A DNA stretch of 64,000 nt from Phytophthora sp. 'mugwort' (lineage: Eukaryota; Oomycota; Peronosporomycetes; Peronosporales; Peronosporaceae). Position 1 is the first letter of the stretch; each line of letters opens with the position of its first letter. The position numbers and the translations under genes are program-made. This document shows, piece by piece, positions 1 to 11,701 of this stretch. The stretch spans positions 1,357,001-1,421,000 of the forward strand of contig JAUCEF010000013.1 of NCBI GenBank assembly GCA_033558025.1, written 5' to 3'. Below the pieces are notes generated by a model. That model did not search any database. It saw nothing but the letters and a program-made list of their open reading frames with translations, and was not told the DNA's origin.

Positions 1-720
1 CAGCTGGTGCTGCTATCTCGTGGAGTGGTGATGAGGTTGATGCCTTTGATGATGCTCGGCAACTCATCGCTACTGCACAGACGCTCCATTTTCCGTCTCT
101 TGATTCCAACATTTGCGTTATATCGGACGCTTCCGATCGGCTGGGGACTGGTTGTCTCGCAGGTTCGTGAGTGGGTTGATGCTGTACCTGTGATGGAGCA
201 GCAACAGAGCTTCACGTCTGCAAAAGTAGCAAGTTTCGACGCCACTGCGAAGCGTTGGAGCATTATCGAGAAAGAGGCGTTCCCCATTATCTGGGCCGCC
301 CGCAACCTGACTTACTTGCTCGTTCGGGCCAACAGGTTTCGCTTATATTGTGATCACAAGAACCTGATCTACGTATTCGCTCCGGACAAAGAGGTGGAGA
401 GCCAAGTCCGAGGCAAACTCCAGCGTTGGGCGATGTCGTTAGCGGGACTCCCGTATGTGATCGAGCACATCGACGGCTCAGCCGACTTGTGGGCTGATCT
501 GCTTTCTCGATGGGGTCTTCCTTCACTGGAGGAGGGTGGTGTGACCAAGTGCAAGGCCATCACCCGCAGCAGGATGCGTGAAACATTGGGAGCGGACGCA
601 GATACAACGACTGCACCTTCGTACTGGTGGTTTTGTTTTTCCTACTTTCAGCAAGATACAGACTGCTCAGAGAAAAGATGCAGGTTTAGCGCCACCGACG
701 TCAAGACGTGACAGTAAAGA
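1..720 (+). pseudogene. Ty3/gypsy pol fragment: RNase H region
   Basis: The frame at 7-711 reads as the RNase H domain of a Ty3/gypsy polyprotein. Around residues 75-110 there is a block ending in WSIIEKEAFPIIWA, the region where the domain normally recruits its conserved Glu. It is followed by FRLYCDHKNLIYVF, where TDHKNL is usual, and by the GKLQRWAMSL block typical of oomycete gypsy elements. The start of pol lies outside the window. The frame ends before the integrase, which continues on the same strand with breaks. This is a fragment of a retrotransposon, not a host gene; family assignment rests on motif recognition. Confidence 0.75.
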
Positions 721-849
721 AACCGTCATGATGGCCCACCGTCTGTAGATTCCAGATATGCAGGTTATGCTGTTACAACGCATCCTGACTGTCGCGTATT
801 GTGGAAACCATCGTGAATTGAGCCGATGGTGACTACTGTGACAGAGCTT

Positions 850-1430
850 TCGAGGGGGAGCGCAACGAGCTCTTGCATTTCGATTACCTGTACATGGGGG
901 ACAGCACTGGCACTTGCAAGTATGTGCTGGTGCTTAAGGATGGCCTACTCGTTTTTGTGAGCTCGTGCCATGCGACTCCCCTACGAGTACCGTTGCAGCA
1001 TGCGCAGCGCTGGACTGGTGAAAGCGCTTTGACGCCCCCTCTGTGCTGGTGTCGGACCAAGACAGTCACTTTAAGAGTGAGGTGATTCATCAAGTTTGCA
1101 AAACATTGGATATTGAGCAGAGTCTCGTGGTCGCCTATGCGCCATAGATCAGCGGTACAATCGAGCGTTTGTAGCGCGATGTGCTACAAGTTATTCGTGT
1201 TCTTCTTATGGAATACAAGCTTGATACCCGTGAATGGGTCTTCCTGCTGCCACTTGTTCAAGGTAACTTAAACCGCACGCCAGTGCGATCGTCGGGAAAT
1301 AAGGCGCCAAGTGAGCTCTTCACGGCTTGCCGCGTTCTTCGCCGCTCGAGCCGACGTTTCTTGAACGTGGCAAGAATATTGAGATGCTGGTCGCTTCTGA
1401 TGGATTGCCAGCTGAGCGTCTGAAAACCTT
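850..1430 (+). pseudogene. Ty3/gypsy integrase core, decayed
   Basis: Short open stretches in different frames (873-1085 and 1181-1423) read as a retroviral-type integrase core. They include MHFDYLYMGDSTG with the first catalytic Asp, a VSDQDSHFKSEV-like stretch near 1050-1085 for the second Asp, and a segment at 1230-1330 resembling the end of the core (LPLVQGNLNRTPVRS). At least two frameshifts and an in-frame stop near 1144 separate the pieces. The fragment continues the pol order from the RNase H upstream. It cannot encode an active integrase as it stands. Confidence 0.65.
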
Positions 1431-2025
1431 TGCGTGATAGTTTGGCAGCTATGCATCGGGAGGTGATCGACCAGCGTGAAAAACGCAGACTCCAGAACAT
1501 GACCCGTTCTAAAGGAGTGGAGTGCAACTTCAGTGTTGGTGACTTCGTGCTTTGGTCACGAATTGATTCTCGATTGTCTGCTGGCAAGTTAAATGCCCGA
1601 TGGGTCGGGCTCTTCGAAGTTGTGGACACGGCCCCGCACTCGTTTGACATACGTCACCTGGTGACGAATCAGCGGTACACGGTTCATGGTTCAAGGCTGA
1701 AGTTCTACGCGGATGCCACCCTCGATGTTAATGAAGAACTGCTCGCCCACGTTGGGAACCAAGGCATGGTTCTCGGTGTTGAAGCCATTAAGCAGCACCG
1801 CTAGGAGAATGATGTTTGGCAACTTCTCGTTTTATGGGAGGTCTACAGGACGAAGAAGGCTCATGGGAGTCTCTCGCGAGCATGGCAGCTCAGGTACCAG
1901 CTCGCGTGCAGTGTACGTCGAGGCCAGTGAGGGTGAAGCCCTTAGAAGCTGCTTTAAGGAAGCCGACCAGCAACGTCATCGCAGCACCTAAAGTCGACCC
2001 GATGCCCACGTTGAAGCTCCAGTGA
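1430..2025 (+). pseudogene. Ty3/gypsy integrase C-terminus with chromodomain-like end
   Basis: The frame at 1430-1804 carries the usual post-core integrase segment: a basic helix (REKRRLQNMTRSKGV) followed by an SH3-like block with VGDFVLWSR and ARWVGLFEVVDT. The next piece, in another frame at about 1816-1920, contains LQDEEGSWESLASM. This matches the aromatic and acidic core of the chromodomain often fused to oomycete chromovirus integrases. A frameshift lies between the two parts. The order RNase H, integrase, chromodomain supports a chromovirus lineage. Confidence 0.65.
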
Positions 2026-2029
2026 ATCC

Positions 2030-2290
2030 TTAGGAGGCAGTTGGTAATTATTCAGGATTACTCTGTGGCTGATTGCTCATGATTAATCTGGCACTAGTTG
2101 CCCTTAGCGATTAATCTAAGTTTACTCTGATAGCTGTAGAGGTCAGAATGCTGATCATTATGAACCAACCATTAGATGCAGAGCCTGTAGAGCTAGGTTG
2201 GAGAGATAAGGTTTTGCCTTTAACAGTCTCTCACTTTGCATTTAACTTGCAACAAACAACAAGCATTTCAAAGCTGCGAAAATTTGGCAC
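2030..2290 (+). repeat. gypsy 3' untranslated/LTR remnant
   Basis: This non-coding stretch follows the end of pol. Its end (about 2160-2275) resembles 60560-60675, downstream of another decayed gypsy element: both have a GACCAACCATT-like start, a GCTAGGTTG block, a run near CCTTT, and end close to AAGCATTTCAA. I read both as the same LTR family. The LTR stops just before the inverted ankyrin copy at 2292. Confidence 0.5.
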
Positions 2291-2291
2291 A

Positions 2292-3068
2292 AGCCGCTAG
2301 CTCGACCGCGTTCACAGGCACCACGCAGCCCGAAAAATGCTCGAAAAGCCACTCCAGAATCACCAAATCGCCACGACGAGCAACAACTGCCAGCGACTTG
2401 GAGAATTGCCAGTTATAGTAATGACGATCAGACCGAAGAAAGTTGGTGAGAGACCATCCAGACGTTCTTTCAGCGGTTGATGGACAGCTTGACTCCCAGA
2501 TCCAGTCCAGTAGCGCAGTCGAGCCGAAGGTGCAACCCTCGCTAAGAGAGAGATTCGATGATGGTCCAAGGAAACTAGAGATCGCATTCCCCAGCTCGGT
2601 CGGAGCAGCTATAGAGGGCTGATACCGCAACAAGAATGCCACGATTTGCAACTCCATGGCGATCTTTCAGCGACTCCGCAAAATGTAGAATTATCATCCG
2701 GAACAACCGTTGCGCGGAGTGATGGTCGTTGAAGTGCTCGCACCAATAATACGTGCTTTTAAATTGGTTATCTGTTCGTGTAAATTACCATCTGGTATAG
2801 ACAGTAGCAACATTTTGTACTATCAACTCAAGACCGTACTTTTACAGGATCATTTCTATAGTACTCTCTTTTCTACTTGACTTTCCTAGTAGACAACCTC
2901 ATAAACTTTGATGATCGTATTCGACTTCATTCATTGACTCGGGATGTCGGTGGTTGCAGCGCTGGGTCCATTTCTCGACTTGGCCTCCCCCATTGATGAA
3001 CGTCCGCTGTCGCTATTCCAAGGCAGCGTGAGTGGGTGGAGTGATATGAGAAGTTATTGATCTTACAT
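2292..3068 (-). repeat. Inverted duplicate of the ankyrin gene 5' end (left arm)
   Basis: This stretch is the reverse complement of 12216-12992. Both arms measure 777 bases by my count, and I noticed only two mismatches (one near 3057, one near 2565). It carries the same upstream region plus the first 122 or so codons of the ankyrin gene, read on the minus strand from 2657. The frame then runs into unrelated sequence and stops near 2268. It has no repeat region and should not give a full protein. Near identity means the duplication is young or maintained by gene conversion. Confidence 0.9.
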
Positions 3069-4178
3069 GTAGCTTATGCAAAATGGCCATGAGCTCAATC
3101 CGATAAGGAACGAGGAGAGGGGTGCCCCCATGAATGGCCATGCATAAGCTGCACTAATGCAACGTCGAGTCCCCCAGTGCGCCAGCCACCATGTTGGCCG
3201 ACAACGTTGTGACTGACTCCTTGCAGAGTCAGATGTAGGTCTTGAATGCGTCTGAGACCCATCGACCATGAAACTGAATCGTGAGTGCGTCCGTGCCCGA
3301 GAGGTACATATGCGTTGCCCGCCGGCGCGGAGCGAGTGCGAGCTGAAGCGCTTGGGATCTTCGCCGAACTTGGTATCCTCACGCTTGATGGCGCCTACAA
3401 CGTCCATAGTTGATATGCAAGATGGTTTATGCCGCAGCGTGGCATGTACAGCGCGGCTGGGATGCCCACGGTAAGACTCTTCCGGGCCTGGAAGAGGATG
3501 AGGGCACCGAACATGGGGCACAGGAAAGGATGCCCGGACCGCGATAGCATCCTTGTCGTCGCGGCGCCGGTTTGGTTTGTCTTGGAACCGGTGGGGCGTA
3601 GACAATCTGTCGGATCTTGTACTGGTGAACTTGTAGGCGTGCCAGTAGCGTCCATCACAACGATGTCTTGAGTTCGTACAGCGAACCATTTGAAGACGCC
3701 GCCATTGATCGCCACGATCTCCGATCATCTCAGCAGGAAAAAGAAAGCCAAGCACAGAACCCCCATAGGGCTTGCCCGAAGGGATCAACCGGGGTGAGGT
3801 CGTGAAAGCAAGCTTCCAGGAGCTCAAGCGACATGGGTGCCTTACGATGCCTTGGGGTATCGAGACGGCTGATTCCTTTGAGAAGCATGTGAATGTGCGG
3901 ATGTGCTAGTGGAAATTCGCCGCCGGCGGCGGCGAAGAAATGTCGGACACAATGAAGGACCGCCAGGATATACTCGCTGCGGATAGGACCCCCCGATACA
4001 AAGCCGAACTGGAAGCCGTGGATAACAAAGTCCAAAATATATTGCACTTGGTCACCGTTGAGACTCCAGCGAGCCAGGCCGGGATACCCCGTCGTGAAGC
4101 CCAGACGGTCCACTTGTGCAGCGCTCTGTGGTAATGTTCAGACGTGGAGCCGGCAACGGAGTGAGCTCGGATATACAT
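3069..4178 (-). pseudogene. DIRS-like tyrosine recombinase, decayed
   Basis: Minus-strand pieces in several frames form a phage-integrase-type tyrosine recombinase. The N-terminal SAM-like part is at 3906-4178 (STSEHYHRALHKWTVWA). A middle helical part is at 3730-4113 (FFAAAGGEFPLAHPHIHMLL and DTPRHRKAPMS). The catalytic end contains SSHSLRAGG near 3340, the H-x-x-R box, and HGRWVSDAF followed by a Tyr near 3240. Frameshifts separate the blocks. Placed after RT and RNase H, this domain order fits DIRS/Ngaro-type elements, which integrate with a recombinase instead of a DDE integrase. Confidence 0.65.
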
Positions 4179-4687
4179 TGCCAGAGTCCGGTCAGGCCCA
4201 GAATATCTGTCGACGGAGGCACCTGCAACCAGCCAGGGGTTAGTGATGCAAATTTTGCGGAAAGTGACGGGTTAGCGGCGATGCGGGATCCTGCGTCTGC
4301 GGGTTCGTTGTCTTCACCAGCCACGTGGGATGCGGAGAACCGAAGGTGGAACGAAGTGTCCCACCAGCTTAGTAGCCGGATAAGCACTTGGGCGCGTGGA
4401 TTTCGCGAGGAAAGCTTGTTTTGCCACGCGACAGCGGAAATGTTGTCGGTACGGAAATGCATATGACGGGGGCGTCCATTGCAAGGGGCACCTGCACCCC
4501 ACAGAGATTCCCATTCGTTCACGGCAAAGGCACACGAGAGGAGCTCGCGGAAATTGATGTCAAACCCATTGGTGACACCGGCTCTTGAAATTGGCGATCG
4601 GTTCACGGTCGGAATCGGAGAACTGGTCGGTGATGGCCTTTTTCGACGACACTTCCAGTGCGCATAGACCATAATCCGATGCGTCAA
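4052..4687 (-). pseudogene. DIRS-like RNase H domain
   Basis: The 211-codon frame reads as an RNase H domain. It has INFRELLSCAFAVNEW (the Glu-containing block), HFRTDNISAVAWQNKL (the TDN catalytic Asp block) and FSASHVAGEDNEPADAGSR (the distal His/Asp block). This is the form seen in DIRS-like elements rather than the TDHK form of gypsy. The frame runs on past the domain, overlapping the start of the recombinase in another frame. It sits between the RT (upstream on this strand) and the tyrosine recombinase. Confidence 0.65.
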
Positions 4688-4689
4688 TC

Positions 4690-5819
4690 TCGATCACAAG
4701 ATCCGGCGGTGGTAGAGTGTTGAAATATTCCAGAGAGACTCCATTAAGCTGAGGCGTATGTAGCATGATCCACCACCGCAGCAAGTCTTTCTGCATCGCT
4801 TCCGCCACTTTGACACTCTCGAAGCCGTGCAGAAGCCCCTCGCACTGGCGAAGGTGCTGAAGGAACGACCGCGCAGCGCGAATGCATATCGCCACGTGCC
4901 GCAGACTACCCATCATGGACCTGTAAGCCTTCTCGGCATGTTAAATGCAAAGTACGCGGTTTCCACACGTCTTCCTGTCTTCGTGATTTTGACCACTGGC
5001 ATAAAACAAGTTCGGCGACTGAATCGAACTCGAGACCGAGTAAGCGTTGGCGGGTGTTCCGGTGGGTGAACGTTTCAATATGGATTGCATACGGCATCCA
5101 GGACCGCCACCATAGCAAACATAATAGATATATCCAGATATATCCATATCTTCGCATGAAGTGCCGATGTCTGTGGCCACGTTGACGTGGTCGCCGACCC
5201 AGTGATAGTTGAAAAATTCACCCGGAGTCACTGCGTCAGTTTGAGTGCCATGCCCATGCACAATCGCCCCACCAGCGATCTCGTAGAATCCCCGAGACCC
5301 GGCCCAACCGAACGGTGCCGCCAACTCGATCACAATTGCGTCGTCCTCCTCGATTTGACCAGCAAAGAGATAAACGCTGCAACTGTGAATGCCGATATTG
5401 CGGAACGTCGCCGCGACGTCTCTAGCCATCACGCAGATCTGAGCGGCGCGGTGTTCGCGTTTCAGTCTCAAGATTTCGATGGCCACAGCGTCGCAGTGAT
5501 TGTAGTCCGGCTTGGTGATGCTGTCCTGTGCACTCGTTGATAGAAGCGCCTTCTGGATGCGATAGATCATGGATGGTGCGGCCTGAAACATCGGCATCCT
5601 GACCGCCTTTGCCAACCACACCGAATGGGCTGATGACAATCTTCGGCCACAGCTTAAGAAGGTCCCTGTCCAACACCAGGCACCGTCCTGCATCTTGTCC
5701 TTTGCGTATATTTTTGCGCAGGACATTGAGTCGGTCTCTTGCAGAACTATGATTTGGCGGGCGTTGCTGTTATCGTGGCGGTTTCTCCTTGAGTCGGACT
5801 TCCACACCTTCTCGAACAA
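4690..5819 (-). pseudogene. DIRS-like reverse transcriptase, decayed
   Basis: The 292-codon frame at 4941-5819 carries RT motifs: ARDVAATFRNIGIHSCSVYL (motif A area), IELAAPFGWAGSRGFYEIAG (motif B area), and a catalytic-turn block reading WVGDHVNVATDIG. In related elements this is WVDDH, so the first Asp of the active pair appears replaced by Gly. The thumb continues at 4560-4916 in another frame. Together with the RNase H and tyrosine recombinase downstream it defines a DIRS-like retroelement on the minus strand. It is inactive as read. Confidence 0.65.
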
Positions 5820-5864
5820 TTTTCTGCAGCTGTTCCAGATGCTTGTAGCCTTTGTGCACTTCGT

Positions 5865-7470
5865 TCAGGACCGCCGGACCAGGTTTTTATTTGGACGATA
5901 GTCGCTAGCACGTTGCTCTCGTACCAGCTCTATGAAGCTAGCAACGAATCGCCTGACCGGCGTGCGTATTCCGAGAGCGTGCTGCAACGGAATGTTTAGC
6001 AAAAATTCCGGGCCAGAAGCGCCGCGGCGAGAAAACAGGTAGCTGTCAGGTGGAAGCGTGACGCCCCTGAAGGCCATGGCCTTCGCCAATGTGGCCCTTT
6101 GCAATGTGCGCAGAAGGTCCCTCGGCGCTTGAGCATTGAGATGCATCCTTTCCGTCGCCTCAGTACTGACAGCAGGACGCAGAAACTTTTTCTGATCTGC
6201 AACATTGAGGCCCGAATGCCCGACAACACCAACACCGCCTTTGCGCTTCTCTTGGCCTCTCACAACAGACCCGACGGGTTTCGTCACAACGGACGCATAC
6301 TTCGAGTCGTCAACGTGCTCTCGTAACGGAACAACAGTATGTTGTGGCAGGCTAGGCACTATAGCATGGCGCCAGCACTGAAGGTGCCGGCTCTACGGCC
6401 GTGGGCGACTGTACGGTCCACCCGGACCGTAAGGTCAGTGATGAATGTATGGCCGTGTACGGCATGCGACGAGGCGCTGCCCCTCTATCTAAGACTGTCC
6501 ATAGGTCGGACTGGATCAAGGGGAGATTCCGTGTCCGGAGGGGCAAGTCGGAAGGCAAAACAGCTGGCAGGGCATCGATTTTTTCGCTGGTGCGGATTTG
6601 CACTAAAGACATGCAGACAGGGGCTACCTCTATACGTGCCGAAGGAACGAAACATTTGGCCAGCCGCAAGCAGGTGCACTGCGGCGGGTGTAGTCGCCCT
6701 TGGCCTTATTTGCACCTTCAGGGAAGCTTGATGCTGCCAGGACGCACATCTCCGCTGGCGGCATCTCTCCCTTCACATTGGGAGTAGTGGCGGCCAGAGG
6801 CCCAAGATGACTCACCAGACGAGTGGGCGGTAATGCTTGCGCGTGAGCTTGGTTGCCCAGCATTCCGCGAAGCCGACCGACTTCGGCCTGCAGCGAATGC
6901 AGCTGCGCTAACACGTCGAACTCTCTAAGCGCAGCAGTGACCGGCGCGGCCGGCATCTCGGAGGTCGGTGCAGGCTGTGCACCGGCTGCCCCAGGCTCGA
7001 ACGCTGCCATGAATGTGCCGAGATCAAAGCCTCCGTCACAACATGCCGTCGCCGAAGTCCGCTTCGCCGTGGGGACCTCCTTAACAGGCTTGGTCTTCTC
7101 AGGTGCCGGGGACTTCCTTGGTTTCTTCGTGGTGGCTTGTCTTCAGCGTCAGACTGCGCTGCTTGGTCCGCCACACCTGCGGCTTCCTTGGGATCGAACC
7201 ACTGGCAGTAGCGACAGGGCGACGAACCAACTTGTTCTTGCCCATGCGGGCTTCGGCCAGGGCTGCGCCAGTCACTGGCTCCGCCGGCGCTTGTTTGCTC
7301 GTGCGCAGTGGTGCTGGTCGGTCGTGCGCCTTGCAGGAGCTAATGTTCACATCCTCCACGCCAGTCACATCGACGATGGCGGCGGCGGTCGCAGCGGCCG
7401 CTGCCGCTTGGAGGTCGCTACCCGACGGGGCGGGGTCGGCCCTAGGTGAAGGCGAGCTGAGCGCGCTGGC
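5865..7470 (-). pseudogene. DIRS-like gag/leader ORF remnant
   Basis: Minus-strand frames at 5865-6359, 6352-6669 and 6630-7174 are partially open and lie just upstream of the RT on the same strand. One segment (about 6840-6960) has LHSLQAEVGRLRGMLGNQA, a coiled-coil-like heptad pattern, followed by Pro/Thr-rich sequence. No family motif is certain. By position this is the gag-like ORF of the DIRS-like element, in several frames. It could partly be unrelated sequence. Confidence 0.35.
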
Positions 7471-7474
7471 TTAG

Positions 7475-9420
7475 TCCGTGACTCCGCGAGTGATCATGTT
7501 GGTGTCATGAGGTTACCCCCTTCTTTCTTGAGCTTGCCGCGTATTCTTCTGGAACTGAAGTGAAGAGGAGCTCCGAACGCGTGGCAACCGGGAGCTGATC
7601 GGTTGGCCGCGACAGAACGGAAACGGTATGGCCAGGGTACCGTGTGTGAAGAGCTTAGGGGCGGGGTGCGGAGGCGTGCTGGGAGTTGAGATCTGCCCGC
7701 TGTGTGCTAAAAGCTAAGCGAGATCCGATCTGGCCAAACAGCGACAGCAACGTAGCCGAGGACAAGCCTGCCACCACCAATTCGATTTGGACCTTCAAAC
7801 GATGCTGCTTTGGAGCAGCTTCAACCTGGAGCGCGCGAAATCTGCGCGCGCAAAGTTTAAGCGACAACAGGCAAGTCTGTATAAAACCTTCGAAAGGGCT
7901 GTTGGACTCCATTTGGGCGCCAAACTGCTCACGTCGGACGCGACGTTCACGCCAACTTCCCGGCTAGATCCGCCTCTTTCAATAGCAAAATAACACACAC
8001 ACACAGTCACGGTCTTCAGTCACATTCATTGCATTGATTCCTCTATGCATGTTCCTTCGCAAGACTCGTACCCACGTAGTGTTTGGCCTTCCTTGTGCGT
8101 TCTTACTCCTCCGTAGCCTCATCATGGTTCTTTTTCGTCTTAGACGTTGCCGTGGCGGCATCAATCCAGCTGACAGCGACAGACAAACCAAAGGCCGTCG
8201 TCGTAGTCACGGTCATCTCGTCTCCGCGGTGAATGTCCTGCGTAATCGACACAACCACGGTCGTGCGGCGGTCATTGGACACCTCGCTGAGGGTTTACAC
8301 GAGTGATTCACGAAGCGCATCATCCCCCCGCCTTCGGCGTTGATAACGGCGCAAACCTGATACGTTGGGTTCTCGGGTCTGTTTCATCACGAGGCGGTAT
8401 CCTTCGTTGCGTGTGGACGGGGTGCGAGACACGCTCACGTGCTCGATCTTTCCGAGATACTGGCCTAGCCCCCCCCCCAGCGCTGATGTCCTCATCAGCA
8501 CCGACAGCCAATTAACTTGTTCGCGCGTTGCGCCCGAGAAACATCTTGCTTGATCAAACCCGTTGGCACACTTGCCCCCCCTACGGACAACAATTCGCGT
8601 TGCAGTACACGTGCAATGAGCGCGTTGAGACAGGGGTCCCTGCGAAAGCGGTTCCAACAGCCACATGAACCGAAATTCGGGATCGCTGGGAAGATGGTGG
8701 CGAGCGGGTTTGACAACTCGCGCAAATGCGCAACGCTGTGCGGACACTGCGCAGGCTCGAACACATCACCCTGTTACGACGATTGACGACGAACACGTGT
8801 TGCTAGCGCCTCCACGGGGCATCGATACCCTCGGGTTGACGACGGGGCGATTAGCACGCTTGGTCACCGGGCGCTGGCGCAAGTATGGTGTAACAACTTT
8901 GCAGCGTGCTTGGCGCCCTTCTCGGCGAGAATGGATGGGTTTGCTCGTCTTCGCGCGCGCCGGCGATCTTGGCGGTGGCTCGAGGAGCACGGGCGACGAA
9001 GTCGTAGGACTGGCGCATGTACATGTTGTCGGAGGAGGTGGGGATGGGTCTGCCGTCTTCTTCGGGGACGACGGCGCGTTCGTCACTCGCTTGGACCGAT
9101 ACTTGGTCCGTTCAGGAGACAGCCATGGAGGAGATGTCGTGCCTGTCGAACTGGAGCTGTCATCAGAATCCAAGGGGCGCTCCGCTACTGTCAACGACAC
9201 GTCCAGCGATAAGAACGCCTCGCCGAACATGCGTCAAGTGTACCATCATTCCTGCTTCGGTAGATCACGTTTGCAACAATCAGCCCCACATGTCCCTTTG
9301 CAGTTGCACCACTTACCTTAGAGTTGGGGTCGTTGGCCTTCTTCTAGGATGCGATTTCCGTGAAGAACTTCAAGTTGTCGGCAGGAAGATATAAGCAAGG
9401 CGATAAGTCGCCAGAGTGAC
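7475..9420. other. No recognisable gene (degenerate stretch)
   Basis: About 1.9 kb without a gene I can defend. On the minus strand an open frame at 8766-9230 is rich in Ser, Pro, Thr and Arg, and the next at 8295-8747 has scattered cysteines. Both look like low-complexity or eroded retroelement leader sequence. A run of ten C lies at about 8470. It may be the 5' part of the DIRS-like element or a nested fragment. Confidence 0.4.
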
Positions 9421-9760
9421 GGAAACACCTCCATGAGTGATTGCCGTCTTAAACTATACAAATTTCAAACCACTTTTTATGATGGCCACACGATATATTT
9501 CCAGAGGTACCCCAGTTTATCAAGACGATATATGTGCCTTCGAGCATTTATGCCAGACTTATAAATCGTCATATATGCTGCAGATATGACAAGAGGTTAA
9601 TTAATGCATTTGTGGCAGGCGTCGCTGGCTCGCGAAAGCCGGTTACATCAATTTTCTTCCCTGAAAGATATATACTGCAATTATTGTGGGTATTTAATAT
9701 ATACTGCTCCTGTAAATACCAGAATACTAAATAAAAAACAATATGCACTAAAAATATAAT

Positions 9761-9909
9761 ACTATTGTACGGATATTATTTTGCCCAACTTCTGCTCCGT
9801 TTCCGCCCACGGTAGTATGTCGAAAATCGCAGCTGTAATAAAGCCGCTGGCAGGATTATGACATTCAAAATTGTTGTCCTAATCAGGGATCAATAATCCG
9901 TACAATAGT
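9761..9909. repeat. Inverted repeat in AT-rich spacer
   Basis: ACTATTGTACGGATATTATT at 9761-9780 is nearly the reverse complement of the sequence at 9892-9909, with one inserted base. The arms enclose about 110 bases of AT-rich DNA. It lies about 280 bases before the hAT coding region and could be a small MITE or a terminal structure of that element. No coding capacity is seen from 9420 to 10190. Confidence 0.55.
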
Positions 9910-10028
9910 GGGGACACTATTTATTACGGACCCCAACGGCAAAAAATAAATACACGAATTGGGCAACAATACCCAATATAATATCATACATAAGATTTTA
10001 CTAAGAACATACTGAAGTTCAGTATTTC

Positions 10029-10066
10029 AGAGGACTCGAGTCCTCTAAAACCTCGAGTCTTCTGAA
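10029..10066. repeat. Perfect 18-bp palindrome with offset second copy
   Basis: Positions 10029-10046 form a perfect palindrome centred on CTCGAG. A second inverted partner of its left half (CTCGAGTCTTCTGAA) follows at about 10052-10066, so two alternative hairpins are possible. It lies 125 bases upstream of the hAT start codon and might be a subterminal transposase-binding site. Confidence 0.6.
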
Positions 10067-10190
10067 ACAACCATCGTTGAAAAACGTAGCACATCGATTT
10101 GAGCTGAAAACAAGCTCACTCTGCTATTTACTAGCTCCTCAATCAGCCCTCACCTTGCACAGCGCCCACCACCCACCCTCCCGCCTTAAA

Positions 10191-11701
10191 ATGCCGACGA
10201 GCTCAGAATTTTGCGCCTATTTCTTCAAGGAGGGTGCAGACTTTCGCTACACCTGCAACCTATGCAATGGATCACGCAAGCAAGGGCCAGCGACCGGCCA
10301 CTCCAACCTAGTGCCCCACCTGGGCACGGAGCACCCTGAGCACCTTACTGAGATGGCTACAGCTCAGCGGGCGGATAAAGGGTCCACCAAGTCGTTGGGT
10401 TTGTCTCGGTGGCGAATGACCATCTCTACCGCTGGATGCGCTGGGTTGTGATGCAGAACCTTCCTCTATGTGAAGTCGATGATCCCCTGACCCGTGGAAT
10501 GTCGCGGCTATGCCCTACGACTTCGAAGACACTGAAGCTGAAAATGCAGCTTGTTGCCGAACGCATCGGCAAAATCATTGAGGAGGAAATTGGAGACATG
10601 TTTGGTGTCGCTTTTGACGGATGGACTCACGGCTCTACACACTATGTCGCATTTTTCGCTGTATACAGTTTCGGTGGACTCTCCGGCGCCATCTGCTCTC
10701 AATTTCGTCGCTCGACGACGGGTCACAGACGGCAGATACCCAGATTGATCACTTTAAGAGAGTTTTGGACCTCTACAAGAAGTCACTTCGCATGGTTTTA
10801 TTCATCGTCGGTGACAACAGTACTACCAATCGGTCAATTGCAACAAAGATTGCGGTACCTCTGGTCGGGTGTGCTACTCACCGCCTGAACCTAGCTGTGC
10901 AAACTTACTTAAGGAGCTACGAGGCTGAGTTGAACGCGGTGAACGCGTTAATGGTGCAGCTTTGACAGCCCAACAACAGCGCTGAGCTCGCTAATTTACC
11001 GATCTACGTCCAATGAAGCGGAACGCCACAGGCTGGTCCTGTACACGCGAGATGGTCGGGCGGTACCTACGCAGAAGTGGCATTTGGAAGATTGAATCTG
11101 TCGAGGACTTTGTCCCTTCTGCATCTACCCAGCGGACTCTCGCAGCACTGGCGGTGCATCTGGGTATTTTCGACAGTGTGTGCAAAGCTTTGCAATAAGA
11201 GGTGACGTGTATGGCGGAGGTCCGATTGCTGTTCAGCTCCGTATTGGAGAGGTATCCTGAAATGGAATCACAACACCTGGATCCGGCATCAAAAGTTGTG
11301 CATTCACCCACTTTTGAGAATGTGCAATTAAGTTTGCAACTGGCGCTTTGTTGACACCTGCTGAGACTAAAAGTGTCGCAAAATTCGTCGCTGATCGACC
11401 GGTCGTCGGCGAGAAGCGCAAGAAGGATCACGAACCAGACTTCGCCACGAAGGTTGTCCTTCAAGGCTCGGCGCCGTGCCGGGCAGAAGCATTGTCCCTG
11501 GTCTACCATACGCTTCTGACGAAGATACCGCCCACTAGTAACGCGTGTGAGCGTATCTTCTCCCAGACGAAGTTGATCCTGACCCCACAGCGCGGACGTT
11601 TGGCTGATGCCAACTTCGAAATGCTTACTTTCCTCAGAGCTAACGGTGACATGTGGAACGCAGGTACGCTTGTGGACACTCCTCCGAATGAAAGTTCTTA
11701 G
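10191..11701 (+). pseudogene. hAT-superfamily transposase with BED zinc finger, decayed
   Basis: The N-terminus has a BED-type zinc finger (YTCNLCNGSRK, then SNLVPHLGTEHPEH, giving C2H2). The middle contains FGVAFDGWTHGSTHYVAFFA, the first catalytic Asp region of oomycete hAT transposases, then VGDNSTTNRSIA and VGCATHRLNLAV, the second Asp and CxxH region. The C-terminus has the dimerisation block with PPTSNACERIFSQTKLILTP near 11530-11590. Frameshifts occur near 10410, 10730 and 10970, and the part from 10970 to 11340 is heavily eroded. An intact copy would be about 500-600 residues. Confidence 0.8.
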
